Assembly (NCBI RefSeq): GCF_001632365.1
Contig: NW_024468516.1
Location: forward strand, 62,001 to 126,000
Source: Laetiporus sulphureus 93-53
Taxonomy: Eukaryota; Basidiomycota; Agaricomycetes; Polyporales; Laetiporaceae
Reading direction: 5' to 3'
DNA: 64,000 nt
Shown: positions 13,024 to 24,260 of the stretch, in pieces
Position numbering within the stretch: position 1 is the first letter of the stretch
Layout: the number at the start of each line of letters is the position of its first letter
Translations under genes and position numbers: made by a program
The notes under the pieces: generated by a model
Told to the model about the DNA's origin: nothing
Databases searched by the model: none
What the model saw: only the letters and a program-made list of their open reading frames with translations

Positions 13024-14896
13024 ATGCCGCGAAAAAGTGTCAAGTCTGGGTCCTCGACACGCATGAATCAACGTACTCTGGACGCCTTCATCGGATCCAG
13101 TTCTCCACCTCGTCCTAGCGAATCGCTTCAGATCGAACCGAGCTCTCGCTTTCACGGCAAGAAAAAGAGTCGAGTCAGACGTTCAAAACCCATTCAGGCT
13201 GAACAATCTCATGAGAGGCTCACAGACGAAGAGGGAAGCCAAAGCAGCGACGTTGGCGATATTCATTTCGAACCTCAAGCGCCCGACGTCGCTGGGGATA
13301 ACGAGGATGAATCACCTCGCCGACCCAAGACACAGAGGCTTAGGAGACGTATGAGAAGCGTGACCAGCGATGATGAAAACAATGTTGCGAGCCAGGCCAC
13401 GAGTGAAGATGAGGCGGAATCGCCGGTGACTTGGAGAGGCAATGTTAGAAAGGGCAAGAGGAAGCAGACACTGATTCTGGGAGATTCTGATGAAGAAGAG
13501 CAGCCTCTCCGGAAACGAAAGCTCGTCAAAGGAGTAAGACCAGCTTCACCAGAGGAGAATGAAGTCGATCTCTTGGACGAAGTTGATGAGGATAGTAAGC
13601 AGCGTAGTTCAGTTCTCATCTTACTACTACAACAATATTATGATTGTTCAGAAATCGTCGAGTCTCGCCTCCGAACGCGAGGCAAGAGATCCGAATATCA
13701 AAAGAGCCTTGAGAAGCTCAAAAGTCGGCTTGTTTTATACCGCTCCGTTGAACGTATGTTCATATTTTGCGTCTCATAAGGGCGGAAGCAAGGCCGACGT
13801 CAGTTGAGTCCTTCTAGCGAAGAAGAGGAGCTTGAGCCAGATTTCATGCCTTTTGACCATGCCAAACCGGACCGCAGCTCGAATGTATCACAGTCATTCG
13901 ATGGTGAGACCGACGATGCAGAGCAAGATTTGGACGCCTTTATTGTTGAGGACGACGATAACGTGGCCCCAGAGCTTCCTCCAGAGTTCAGCATGAATAC
14001 GTACCAGGACCTGAACCACCACTTCAAGATCATATGCCAGCTCTTAGTTCATCTCGCGGTTCAGGAGGCATCAAACCGACGGCCTGCCATGGAGCAGTTG
14101 CTGCGCAGTAAGTCTACCGATGATTTGGTCCCTGACAGTTCATAGACAACTTCACAGACACGTACTTCTCTGTCCCTCTTCAAATCACTCGCCGAAAAAT
14201 CATGGGCATGAGGGATTCGCTCGTTACATCTTCAGTGTGGCGGCCGGAACTCAAGAACTCTCTTGAGACATATCCAATCCTTGAGACGGTACGGATGGAA
14301 TTCGCTGTACCTATGTGCGATGCTTGTCATCTTGGTGGTCGTATGTCCACCATTCTCGGTAGGCTGAGCGGAAAGCCATACGACAAAGTCTCCTTCGAGG
14401 TACATGTCCCGCGTTTCAAATCTCTGAGACCTGCGTTAACGATGATCCTGCTTCCACAGCCATTGTCAGAACACGATGACTCTGACAGCAGCGATGACGA
14501 GCATCCAGAACCGCTGAAGAAAGAGTTCCACCTCGGTAGGTTTTGCGCTGCCAGGACTCGTGTTTTTCACAAGTTCACACACTGGGAGGTGAGCAGCGGT
14601 GCGCTGCTAAAGTACGCTCTGGCTTATACGTCTGACCTGCTTCGTAGTACGCGCTGTTCACGAGCCTGTTGGAAGAGGTGGATTTGCTTCGAAACGATGA
14701 CTCCCATGGGTTCGTCCGGGTCGCATTTGCGGGAGGCAGGAAGCCTCCTGACGACCTGTCCGATGCAGACGCTATCATGGACTGGCTCGATGAACGGGAA
14801 ATAATCAACATTGAGTGGAAAAGAGTCAATGATATGATGGAGGAGGCCAGAAACCTTGAGATGAAAGCCAGAAAAGGCGACGATGACATCGACTGA
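13024..14896 (+). CDS. DUF4211-domain nuclear protein
   Basis: Fungal protein of unknown biochemical role with a DUF4211 domain. Model: 13024-13594, 13652-13753, 13793-14107, 14146-14399, 14460-14588 and 14648-14896, giving 539 residues. The first 190 residues are Ser/Glu/Lys/Arg-rich with nuclear-localisation-like basic clusters such as KGKRKQ and LRKRKLVKG between acidic runs. Residues 15-22 read QRTLDAFI, similar to a PCNA-interacting peptide. The DUF4211 region begins around DLDAFIVEDDDN and continues through FKIICQLLVHLAV and CDACHLGGRMSTI, where paired cysteines could bind metal. The C-terminus is a charged helix rich in Glu, Met and Lys. The 60-nt intron 14400-14459 is in frame. The second intron is uncertain: a 39-nt intron (13754-13792) keeps phase, as would a 27-nt one. 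The nucleus is the likely location, by inference. Confidence 0.8.
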
Positions 14897-15388
14897 CGCA
14901 GACGAATGATACATATAGCTTGAGGTGAACTTGTACGTCCTAGCATCGCAATTTCCTTCGCTTGAGCTCTGCCCGTGTACACTAGTATGATCGCTCCATC
15001 CAATCTCAAACCGATTGAGCTTGGACGAGGAAGTTCCATTTCCAGATCATGAGTAAGTACAGCTTTACAGAGAGGGAGAATCTACGGTATCTAAACGAGG
15101 GATCTACACGATCTCGGTATGCATCTACACTACGGGATAGCAACGGAGTCGAGACAATTATGATGCAGACAATGTGCGATAGCCAGAAATAAACTATATC
15201 CGTGGTTACAGTAGCAAGACCGAAACCCAAAATCGTCAATGTGGTCTGCCCCGACGGCAAACCTCTACGTCCGAACAATGACTTGCCAGAAACGAAGCAC
15301 GTCACTTGTGTGCATCACAAGTTGTCATCGAAGTTCGAAGAGGAGAATGGAGAGCGGCCTGGTGTACGAGGTTCACCGGACCAGGGAC
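14897..15388. other. Convergent intergenic region, nothing recognised
   Basis: This stretch holds the 3' flanks of the DUF4211 gene and the MCT-type transporter. I see short open frames only, without conserved features, and no clear repeat. Confidence 0.4.
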
Positions 15389-17422
15389 TCATAAACGCCA
15401 GGTATCCTTGCGGATTGCCAGCAGATGTCGAGAGAAGAGCAGTACGCATGAGCCTGCGAGGCATACAACCTACAACATAAAGATAAGTACATAACTTTGT
15501 GCAACATACACGATGCGCGTACTCCGCTGAAGACAATGGGTTTAGCCCAATGGTCGCTAGGGCCTAACAATGCACCGGTGATAGGTGTTCCTGTCAACAA
15601 CGCGAAGGCACACAGAAAGTAAGCAACGCCTATTCTTATGCTAAAGCATTTAATTATGATTAATTTGTATTTCAACGAACGAGCCTGGAACACGCACCCT
15701 ACTTCCTCCATATTTCTCGAGAAGCCGGCCATCATCGGTGGAAACAGTGCGATGTCTACAAGTTGGCGGCGGATAAATCATCGGTCTTATTGGAACAAAG
15801 ATAAAATAGGCTTACATCCTCCTGACCAAAAACCGTACAAGATAGAGAACGCAATTTCAGCGCCATTGCTCTTCATTCCAAACATTGCAAAGATGAGCGC
15901 GCTGCTGATAAACGCAAAGGGAACCCCCAGATTGAAGATACCAAAGATATCAGCAAGCAGATTCGGGATCGTTCGCCCAAAGATAGACGCTGCATTCAGA
16001 ATCGCAAGCTATTGAAGCCATTGTTTAATGTCGGCACCGTGAGATCATGGATGTCGACGTACGGTGTAGAAATCGAGCGTCTTTGAAAGGCCGTGACTAT
16101 TTCCCCATACTTGCAAGTAGAAATCTAGCGATGAGAGTATGAATAATATGCACGGCTCTGTGAGCTAGAGATGAGATGCTCACATGGAAAGAAGAGTCCC
16201 CACAGCACTAGAAATGCCCTACGCCCGTTGTGAGTGATCATGAGATCCCAGCGAGACAAAGTAAGCTCACCCTCCCACTGCCAACATGTACGGCACGTCT
16301 CCGCCAAGCTCCTTCAACAACTTAAAACTGACATGCTGCTTGGGACGGTCCTTTGCACTGGGTAATCGCGTCTTGGTGATAAAATTTGCAATGGTGAGCA
16401 AGCCGAGCGTCAGGAACGCGGAAGCCCGGACGCCCCAAGCATAGCCCACTGAACTGTAAAACAACTTGTTGAGCATGATGGGATATATGATACCCCCCAC
16501 TGAGGTACCTGCATAGTCGTCAGGAAAAGACGCGAAGGAGTCGACATAGAACACTCACCAGTCAGTGCAATTCCCATCGCAAACGCTCGTCGTTTTCGCC
16601 AGTGATGCGCTTGTACAGAAAGGGCAGGCACGAGGAGAAGCCCGCCGCCCAATCCCATGCCGATCCCTTGAGACAGCACAAGTTCATAATAACGGTTCGT
16701 ATCAGCGAGGGACAGCATGAAAATGCTAATTTACGGTTCGTCAGGCCATGGTTGAAGAGATAGTGGGTGACATTTAATGTGCCTAAAATAATGCAACCCA
16801 CCAGAATGAATACAAAAGAGTGCCGATGATTGATGTATAGCGAAAATATCCCATATCGAACAGCTGGCCAGCAGGCAGGCCGGTAAAGAACATGAACGCA
16901 AGCTGACGGACAAATTATCAGCCCAATTTCAGCACTCCACGACAGTACAGTATGCACCTGCAAAGAGCCTATCCAGCTGATGTCAGACGAGGAGTTCTTA
17001 CCCGTCGCCTTATAGTAGTCTTGATAGACACCGAAGGAACTGGCATAACCGAAGGTACAAAAGGTAAAGAGCCATCTGATGACAATTTATTGCTTGGTAA
17101 ACAGAGAGTGATCGCGTACAACGACTTACCCTCCAACGACTGTCAACCACGCGTCCAAGCCTCCGTCTGGGATATCAATGCTGGCGGTGTCGAGTTTCGG
17201 CGTGCCATGATCTGTGACTGTAGGAGTGCTCGCGCCAGAGTCAAATTGCTCCTGTGCGCAACGGAACGGCGCAGGTTGGTGGTTGTCGTCCCCTGTGCAG
17301 GGCGAACTCTCCTCATGATAAGGACTTTTCTTTTCGTGGAGGGTTGGTTCATCACGAGTAGTTGGGTGTAGCGCAGCGGCTATCCGGTGTAACGCAGAGC
17401 GAGATGTAGAGCAGCGGAACAT
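15389..17422 (-). CDS. MFS transporter, monocarboxylate-porter (MCT) type
   Basis: Membrane transporter of the monocarboxylate porter group of the major facilitator superfamily; the substrate cannot be told from sequence. Model: 17422-17130, 17075-16958, 16902-16802, 16725-16559, 16508-16271, 16218-16184, 16124-16063, 16008-15816, 15755-15698, 15634-15523 and 15469-15389, giving 485 residues. A polar cytosolic N-terminus of about 85 residues leads to PDGGLDAWLTVVGG, the usual entry to helix 1 in this family. Later features are SWIGSLQ, GIGMGLGGGLLLVPALSV before helix 5, HWRKRRAFAMGIALTG, SVGGIIYPIML and a long loop around residue 300. The C-terminus RKDTWRL after the last helix is typical. 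A GTG-started extension to 17512 was rejected because it runs through a donor-like GTGAGT and lacks an ATG. No disabling changes were seen. Confidence 0.85.
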
Positions 17423-18011
17423 TGTAACCGGAAACGATAAGTTTGCAGTCGAACTGCAAGATTGTGCTCGGACATTTATCAAATGCGACGTTATATCGTC
17501 GTGCGCACTCACAGTGCGCCGTGGGTGATACCGCGCCTACGCGACACCGAGACTGGATCTGCCGTTCGGCAATGAATGTGAGCACAGCGTTCTGGGTTCT
17601 TGGCGAGCACTCGTGCGGGTAATTCATCTGGACCAACGGTGACGCACGGCTGATACTGGCGTCCTCCACGAAATCGCCGTCCACATCCAATTAAATCTTC
17701 CGTGTCTCATCCCGGTCACTCTAGCGCATGCGCAGCCAGTCTATGAGGCGGTTATGACACGGTGTATGAGATAGTATTGGTACGAAGCTCCGCAGAGTAC
17801 TCTTGTAGAATCGAGAGGACGTCGAGACAAAGCGAGCCTGTTGACGATTGCCACGCTCAGTGCGGAGGAGGGAGCCGCTCCCCGCGTCGAGGCACACAAT
17901 AGGCGCCCGATCCACGTGCAGAAATCATCTCGACTCTCGAGATCTCCGCGTCGCTGTCGGCCACAACGTCGACCTCAACCAACACGTTGATTACACCGCT
18001 GGTCCAAAATT
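17423..18011. promoter_or_regulatory. Intergenic region between divergent MCT transporter and TAF13
   Basis: About 590 bp between two divergent start codons. I see no TATA box at a useful distance and no coding features. It should hold both promoters. Confidence 0.35.
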
Positions 18012-18815
18012 ATGTCTTACTACCCATCGCAATCTGGTACCACATATCCCTACAGCTCGTACGGAAATTATCCGCAGACAGCTGGCGCATACCCATACCA
18101 GACTGCATACCCTCCAACCGCAGTCGCGGGTTACGGCGCAACATGGCCCTATCCATACAGCTACTATCCTCAACATCAACAGGCCCAACAACCTGGTGCT
18201 TCAACTGCTCCTAAGCCTGCAGTCCCCTCTACTTCAACGGCCGCTGCACCAGCGCTGACGAACGTTGCTGCAACCCAACGGCAAAGACCCGCTCCGACAA
18301 CATACACTTTCACGCCGTCCTACACTCCTATTTCAGCCGCTGCAGGAACATCGGGCAGGTCTGGAAGAAAGCAACCGACGTTCAAAGGTCTCTTCTCGAA
18401 AGAGCGTACGTATCATGCTTTCACTGGTCACCGAAGTTGGGCTCAATTAGATCATTCAAAGTTCGCAACCTCATGTACGGATTCGGAGATGACCGCAACC
18501 CCGCAAACGATACGGTCAATGTCATGGAGGAGATCTTGGTGGAATACATAGTAGATGTGGTGCGTATTGCAACTAAGAATGAAAACCGGACTGCTGCTAA
18601 ATGTTTCCGAACTGAAGTGTCAAACCGCATCTGCTTCGGGAAAGGGCAAGACACGATTGTCGATTGAAGAGCTACGGCGGGCATTATCACGGCCTGCTGA
18701 CGCAAAGAAGCTTGCTAGGATGGAAGAGCTTCTCTTCATGCAAGAAGATATCAAACGCGCTCGTGCAGAGTTCGACGAATCAGAGGTGCCACAAGGTGGC
18801 TCCTTCCAGACATGA
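18012..18815 (+). CDS. TAF13: Transcription initiation factor TFIID subunit 13 (TAF13)
   Basis: Histone-fold subunit of TFIID that pairs with TAF11 during RNA polymerase II pre-initiation complex assembly. Model: 18012-18405, 18462-18559 and 18618-18815, giving 229 residues. The C-terminal half is the TAF13 histone fold: KGLFSKEL, then LMYGFGDDRNPANDTVNVME, then EILVEYIVDV. After the second intron come the conserved LSIEELRRALSRPADAKKLA and RMEELLFMQEDIKRARAEF. The first 125 residues are an extension rich in Tyr, Pro, Ala and Gln with repeated YP/YPY pairs, resembling a low-complexity activation or phase-separation tail. The core alone is near the usual family size, so the extension accounts for most of the excess length. 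Both acceptor sites are AAG, acceptable in fungi and required by phase. Confidence 0.93.
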
Positions 18816-19359
18816 CCGATAACGACCTCGCATCTGTATAATGTATTGGTATGACGACAATAAGATGGTGTACTTCAGTTCTCTGCAGTTCGATACGTGC
18901 TTACTCTGGTCGACCTCATACACGGTCGCCATATGTTTTCGTGAACCTATGCGACAACATGAACAGCGTTTGCTCTATATTGACAAAGGTTGACAAGGTT
19001 CTACGGTATGAATTCATTCCGAGTTGTAACAATCACTCTGACATGTTCTGCCAGCGAATGGCGTACGCTTCGCTTCTGTAATCCTCAAACATGAGAGTTG
19101 CCCGGTAGTGAGCCGCTCGGACAGTGCCAATCATCCTGATCCGGAACGCTTTTTCAGCCATTCCGCCGACGTGTTTGGCCGTCAATGTCCCAGGATTTAC
19201 TCGCGCTTCACTTCACTTGCTTAACGGCCACGATCACAATGTATACGTAGAACAAAGGGCATCGACGTGGCAAACTGTCAGCCTCCTCCAGCTGTAGACT
19301 GACATCCGCGGCTGACGAATCGCTTCATCCTTCTGCATCCCACACCTGCGGAAGCATAC
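18816..19359. other. Intergenic region between TAF13 and sugar transporter
   Basis: About 540 bp containing the TAF13 3' end and the promoter of the sugar transporter. I see no TATA box and no coding features. Confidence 0.35.
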
Positions 19360-21172
19360 ATGGACATGGATCGACTACGCCCCAAATCCTTCAAGCCCTC
19401 CTATCCAAGATGGTTGGTAGGCAAGCCGCTGTTGATCATGTCCTCCGCTCTTGCGTCTTTGGGGGATGCCATGTTCGGCTATAGCCAAGGTGCCATCGCC
19501 GCCGTGCAAGTTCAGCCTCCCTTCATCAAGCGATTCTTTGGGAGGGACGTGACGATGGAGCAAATCAGAATTGGCGATACTGGCGTCAACCCAGAACTTC
19601 AAGGTGAGGGCTCTCGATGCGCCTATCTGTCTCTAAATGAAAAGGCTGAGCAACATTGCCAATAGCTATTACAGTGTCTTGCCTGAATCTCAGCGCCCTC
19701 GTGGCGGCGCTCGGCGCGGCGTATGTCTGCGACGTGCTGGGCAGACGCATGTCCGTCCGGATCGGCGGCATCATCTACCTCATTGCTTCCTTCTTCCAGA
19801 TCTTCGCGTCCAACCTGGCCGTCTTCATCGTCGGTCGCTTGATTCAGGGCGTCGCCGTAGGTATGCTCTCAATGACAGTCCCCATCCTCCAATGTGAGAT
19901 CGCACCGGGTCATTCCCGCGGGCTCTTCATCTCCATCGAGTATCTCTGCCTCAATTTTGGATATCTCCTCTCTTCATGGGTTGGGTACGGCTTTTTCTTC
20001 GCATTACCCTCGGAGATATCGTGGAGAGGGCCATACATCATCCAGGCCGCCCTAGCCGTAATTCTCATCGCATGGTCCTTTGTGCTTCCGGAGACACCGC
20101 GCTTCTTGATCAGCAACGGCTTCGAGGAAGAAGGGCTCCGTGTTCTGGCCGACCTCCACGCGGCTGGTAACGAGCAGGATGAGAAGGTCCAGATATCCTT
20201 CAAGGAGATCCGTGCCGCCGTAGAGCGCGACAGACACCTGCAACAAGCCAGCTGGCGCGAACTCTTTACGGACTACACCCGGCGCACGATCATGGGCATC
20301 ACATGCCAGATGTTCGCGCAGTTCAACGGGATCAACGCAATTCTGTATTTCCTTCCTTCAAACCTCACGAGGGCTGGATTCTCTATCTCAAAGGCTCTCC
20401 TGTACTCCGGCGTATCTGCGATCGTGTATTGCCTGGGCACGATTCCGACGATGTTTCTCATCGACAGGTGGGGCAGGCGGCCGTTCTTTATCGTTGGAAG
20501 CTTCGGACTGGCGGCGTGTCTTGGGGTCGTCGGCGGCCTGCAGTTCAAGAGTCGCAGTCTGCCTGTAGGGAACGCACGGATACCGTACGCCGACGGCATT
20601 TTTGCAGGTATGCACCCTAAGCGTCTGTTGTCTCGTACCATTGTCTCACCGTCAATACAGCGATCTGCGTCTATCTCTTCTTCTTCGGTGCAACGTAAGT
20701 CGTCCCGTTATAGCTCCTGATGATGACTTCGCTGACATCGAACGTAAGCTGGGGCCCAGCGCCCTATCTCCTGGGAGCGGAAATTTTCCCCATGCGTGCC
20801 AGAGCGAAGGGAGTGGCACTCTCCACAACGTCCAATTGGCTCTGCAACTTCATCATCGCGTTTGTCACGCCTCCGCTCTTCGCGGCTATCCACGGCGGAT
20901 TTTACTTCATCTTGCTAGGCCTGTGTGTCATCTCCGGCATCTTCGTGTACTTTGTCTACCCTGAGACGGCACATCGCACCTTGGAAGAGCTTGGAGAAGT
21001 CTTTGGAGATAAGGGCGGCGCAGAAGAGGAACTCAAGGCGGACGTACTGCTCACGGTTCCTGGGTCTGGCATACAAACATCCGACAATGCTTCTGAAGCT
21101 ACTACCCTCAGGCCGAGCTTTGCAGATGACAGTAGGAGTGCGGTGGGGTCCGAAAAAGGTAAAGGTGCCTGA
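19360..21172 (+). CDS. MFS sugar transporter (hexose/sugar porter family)
   Basis: Plasma-membrane sugar/H+ symporter of the fungal sugar-porter family. Model: 19360-19603, 19666-20607, 20661-20694 and 20749-21172, giving 547 residues. The 34-nt third exon is supported by phase and by the helix it completes (AICVYLFFFGAT). Family signatures are present: GDAMFGYSQGAIAAV in helix 1, DVLGRRMSVRIGG between helices 2 and 3, RLIQGVAVGMLSMTVPILQC, PETPRFLIS before the central loop, QFNGINAILYFLP in helix 7, IDRWGRRPF between helices 8 and 9, and PETAHRTLEELGEVF after helix 12. The central loop (about residues 220-260) is charged. The C-terminal tail is acidic and Ser-rich. Substrate preference cannot be told. 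It is convergent with the RRM gene, 160 bp apart. Confidence 0.92.
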
Positions 21173-21332
21173 CATATTTGGTGATTTGTTCCGTTTCGTC
21201 GTGCGATTCTGTCATGTTCCATTCATATATGGCGGGCGAAACTATCACCTTGGTTATGGTGCCGAGTAGCTGAAGGTACAATGAGTTCAACATCTCATGT
21301 AACAGAATACATACATACACTACGATAGAGGG

Positions 21333-22031
21333 TCACACTTTCATGGCGTCTTCGTCCTCATCCTTTTCCGCGTCCTCTACATCCTCAGCACCCTTCGAAC
21401 CTTCCCTACCCTTCGCACGCAGTGCGGCACCTGGTGAGAGCAGTTGTGAAGCACGGACGCCGACAGCTCGTACTGATCCACGTACCTCCACTCTGATTGA
21501 GCGGTTTAGCGTATTGCTGGAGCCAATCTTCCGATTCCCAGACTGATTGGGGGACAGATATGAGATACGCATGGGAACAACGATGTATGAAGCGGCTTAC
21601 TGGCTCGGTTTCCGAGACCCTGTGTGGGACCCTTGAACTGGCGTGCGAGGTTAACCTTCAGCACGCGCCCGTTTAGCTCGTTAAGGTCCATGTTGTCGAT
21701 GGCATCCTGCGCGTCTGCAGGCGACGAGAATGTCACAAAGCCGAATCCCCTATGTTTCGCCTCTGGTATGCAACGTTGTTAAAACGAACTGGCACCGAAT
21801 GAATTTAACTGTGTGTCCCACCAGTTTGCTGAGAAGGATTGGTGGCCGCCGGAGGGAGTTGCACATCTATGATGTCGCCTGGTAGAGCGTGTTCAGTCGA
21901 CGCTACTCTTTTTGTAAAAACACAAACAACGCACCAAATGTCGAAAAGGACTCCAGCAGGATCCTCTCGTCTACATCGTCTCCGATGCCGCCTACGAAGA
22001 TTGTCTTCTTCGTCCTAGTCCCTTCTTCCAT
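21333..22031 (-). CDS. RRM RNA-binding protein resembling the RRM half of cyclophilin E (PPIE/Cyp33)
   Basis: Small RNA-binding protein with a single RRM. Model: 22031-21935, 21878-21822, 21762-21601, 21542-21486 and 21430-21333, giving 156 residues. RNP2 is KTIFVGGI near residue 10. RNP1 is HRGFGFVTF near residue 57. Between them lie an ERILLESFSTFG helix and a DIIDVQLPPAA strand. DNMDLNELNGRVLKVNLA closes the domain, and this run matches the RRM of cyclophilin E (family knowledge). There is no cyclophilin domain: after the RRM come ESEDWLQQYAKPL and a charged Glu/Asp/Lys tail. In animals the RRM and isomerase are fused, so this looks like the free-standing fungal counterpart, probably nuclear and spliceosome-linked by inference. 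All junctions keep phase. Confidence 0.85.
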
Positions 22032-22876
22032 CACTCAATGAGCATGGGAGTTCGAGCACGAAGTTCGATTACGGAGCCACGTGCGCCACACGGTCTCTTG
22101 ACCTTGATCTCAGATCATCTAGTAAGATCATCTCAACTCAGAACTAACTCGGACGGCGGAATTATCGATGTTTATTCAACTTTGTCCTCGACATCAGCGT
22201 CTCTCCAAATTATTGCGCTGGCACTTGCTGCTCGCCTGACTGTATTGTAACCGAGATGCTGCTGCATCACCTTCGGCCGCCCATATGCATGTCGATGTCG
22301 ACAGCACAAGCCTTTCATGGGTGCGAATTCCCATAAGATGACCTCTTTTTGGGAAAGATCATCCCTCGCTCACCCCGTGGGTGCTCTCTACTCCAAATTT
22401 TTATCGCCCTCGTACCGTCTGGTGGGAGACTATGCACCCTTTGTGGACAAGCTTGCCTGCGTTAGTCTCCAAGCTGGCCTTTCATGTCGATGTCGTCCCT
22501 TGCGTCATGTTCATATCGCGCCCTTTCCTGTATGTGGCATGGGAGTCGGCTGCCTTTCTGTGCTATTCAAGTTGAGCTAGGATCCTGATCCGGCAACAAA
22601 TTCTTGTCGCTTGTGCTGTAACGGCCTAAGCCGCTTGCCTCCTTGGCTCTGAAAAGTATGCGAACGGACATCCGGAAGGAGATTTCGCCGTCAGCCCAAT
22701 GTACTGATTGCCTTCCTTCGACGGTGGTCGGAAGTTCTGCTTCCCTATAAATCAATCTCTTCTGGCGCAGGAGCTTTCATATACGGTTAAGCCAACTCAT
22801 TTGTCTCGAATCCTCGCATCCTAACGAGTTCACCGGTACTTTGGTTAGGACGCTCATCCCGCCCATCTCTTGACCT
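22032..22876. promoter_or_regulatory. Gene-free 845-bp region, promoter side of RRM and kinase-like genes
   Basis: The start codons of two divergent genes flank this stretch. A TATA-like element (TATAAAT) sits at 22746-22752, about 125 bp before the kinase-like ATG. The direct repeat AGATCATCT occurs twice near 22110-22135. I see no coding sequence. Confidence 0.4.
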
Positions 22877-24117
22877 ATGTCTCAGGCTCTCTATGCGCGT
22901 TCTTGGATTTTAGATACAATGCCTAAAGTTTCCTCTGGAGAATCTGACTCAGAATCCATTGCATCCGCCACCTCTTCAGTTGATGAAGAGGATGTGAACA
23001 CTCGATTGGCCCCAAACTGGTGTCATTATCGCCACATCATAGGCCGTCGAGGATTCCGACTTGATACGTGTAGCGATGTGAAACAATTTTACCAGCGTTA
23101 CTGGGAAGGTCTGGTCGCTCAAGGCTGCGACGTTCCTCGGGATTGGCCTGGATATCTTCGAGCATGTAACGGAGGAGGCGATGACGAGCTATGTAAAGAC
23201 GTGGGTCTAGTAGGTGATTCATGTATCATGTCCTTCTTGGTAGGTTAACTTTATGTGGGATTCATAGCCGGATAATCTATTTCGCGGAACTCGCTGCTCT
23301 GACGATCTCAAAGTGGTAATCAAGGCTGTTCATACGCATAGTCGCGAGTACGATATTGTGCGATATCTATCTACCCCTCCTGTGCGAGATCATCCCATGA
23401 ATCACTGTATTCGTGCGTTTATATTATATTGTATGTCTACATGGTACTGATCAACTGTGCAGCTGTTTTGAACATAATCGATGTTCCGGAAGATCGGATT
23501 GCGTTCATTGTCATGGAGGAATGGTCCCCACATCTGGTCACAGACCCGCCTTACATTCTCAGAAGTTTTTTGGGTACTCTGCGTCAACATTTAGAGGCAA
23601 GTGCATTCGTTTGGTAAGATCTTGCGAATTCTACTCATCTGTTGTTCCGTTCAGCATATCACCTTTATGCACGCGCACCATATTGCCCACCTCGACATAT
23701 CTTTGCGAAACATGTTGACCGACAACCACACACGCTACGCCTGCATTGATTTCGAGACAAGTCGCCGCTTCGATAAAGCGTCCAGTCCCCGTGTCTTTCG
23801 ACATCATGCTGCTGAGACTCCTCCGGAGGTCGAAACGAGCGATTGGTGTGATCCGTATAAGATCGATGTTTATGCCTCTGGCATCCTCATGCTCCGAGCA
23901 GCAAACGTAAGCAATTCGTCTCTCATAATGCTCCAACCGATGTTTACATCGACAGCAGTTGACAGGTCATAACATCCCGGAGCTTTCCCACATACTTAGG
24001 CCAATGTTAGCGGTAGACCCTGAATCCCGGCCTACCATAGCAGAGGCACTGATTACCTTCAACGGTTTGATGCGCACGATAGAAGACAGTCAGCTGGATG
24101 GCTGCACCCCGTCATGA
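22877..24117 (+). CDS. Kinase-like protein with HLD and DFE motifs (Agaricomycete-expanded family)
   Basis: Protein-kinase-fold protein, possibly weakly active or inactive. Model: 22877-23209, 23268-23412, 23463-23596, 23655-23906 and 23959-24117, giving 340 residues. The ATG at 22919 (MPKVSSGES) is an alternative start. There is no clear glycine loop. The candidate ATP-anchoring lysine is in KVVIKAVHTHSREYDIVRYL. The catalytic loop is HLDISLRNML (about residues 215-224), keeping Asp and Asn. The metal-binding DFG is replaced by DFE (about residue 235). An activation-segment-like stretch TPPEVETSDWCDPYKIDVYA and a C-lobe helix RPMLAVDPESRPTIAEAL follow. The 23597-23654 intron begins with GC, required by phase and conservation. 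I know this pattern from lineage-expanded mushroom proteins; no substrate or pathway is known to me. Confidence 0.78.
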
Positions 24118-24260
24118 GTATCATCACTACATACGTGTCCGCATTTGTCTCTCCTCGTTGGCATCTGCACAATGTAAAGAGCAGTACATTAGTATACCGA
24201 AATCCATATTAATACAAACAACATAGAAGCCAAATGTTCAACTCCTTGAGGTAGACATTC

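Noticed and set aside
17423..17512. GTG-started extension of the MCT transporter
   Set aside because: There is no ATG, and the start is a GTGAGT donor-like sequence; the ATG at 17422 gives a normal N-terminus.
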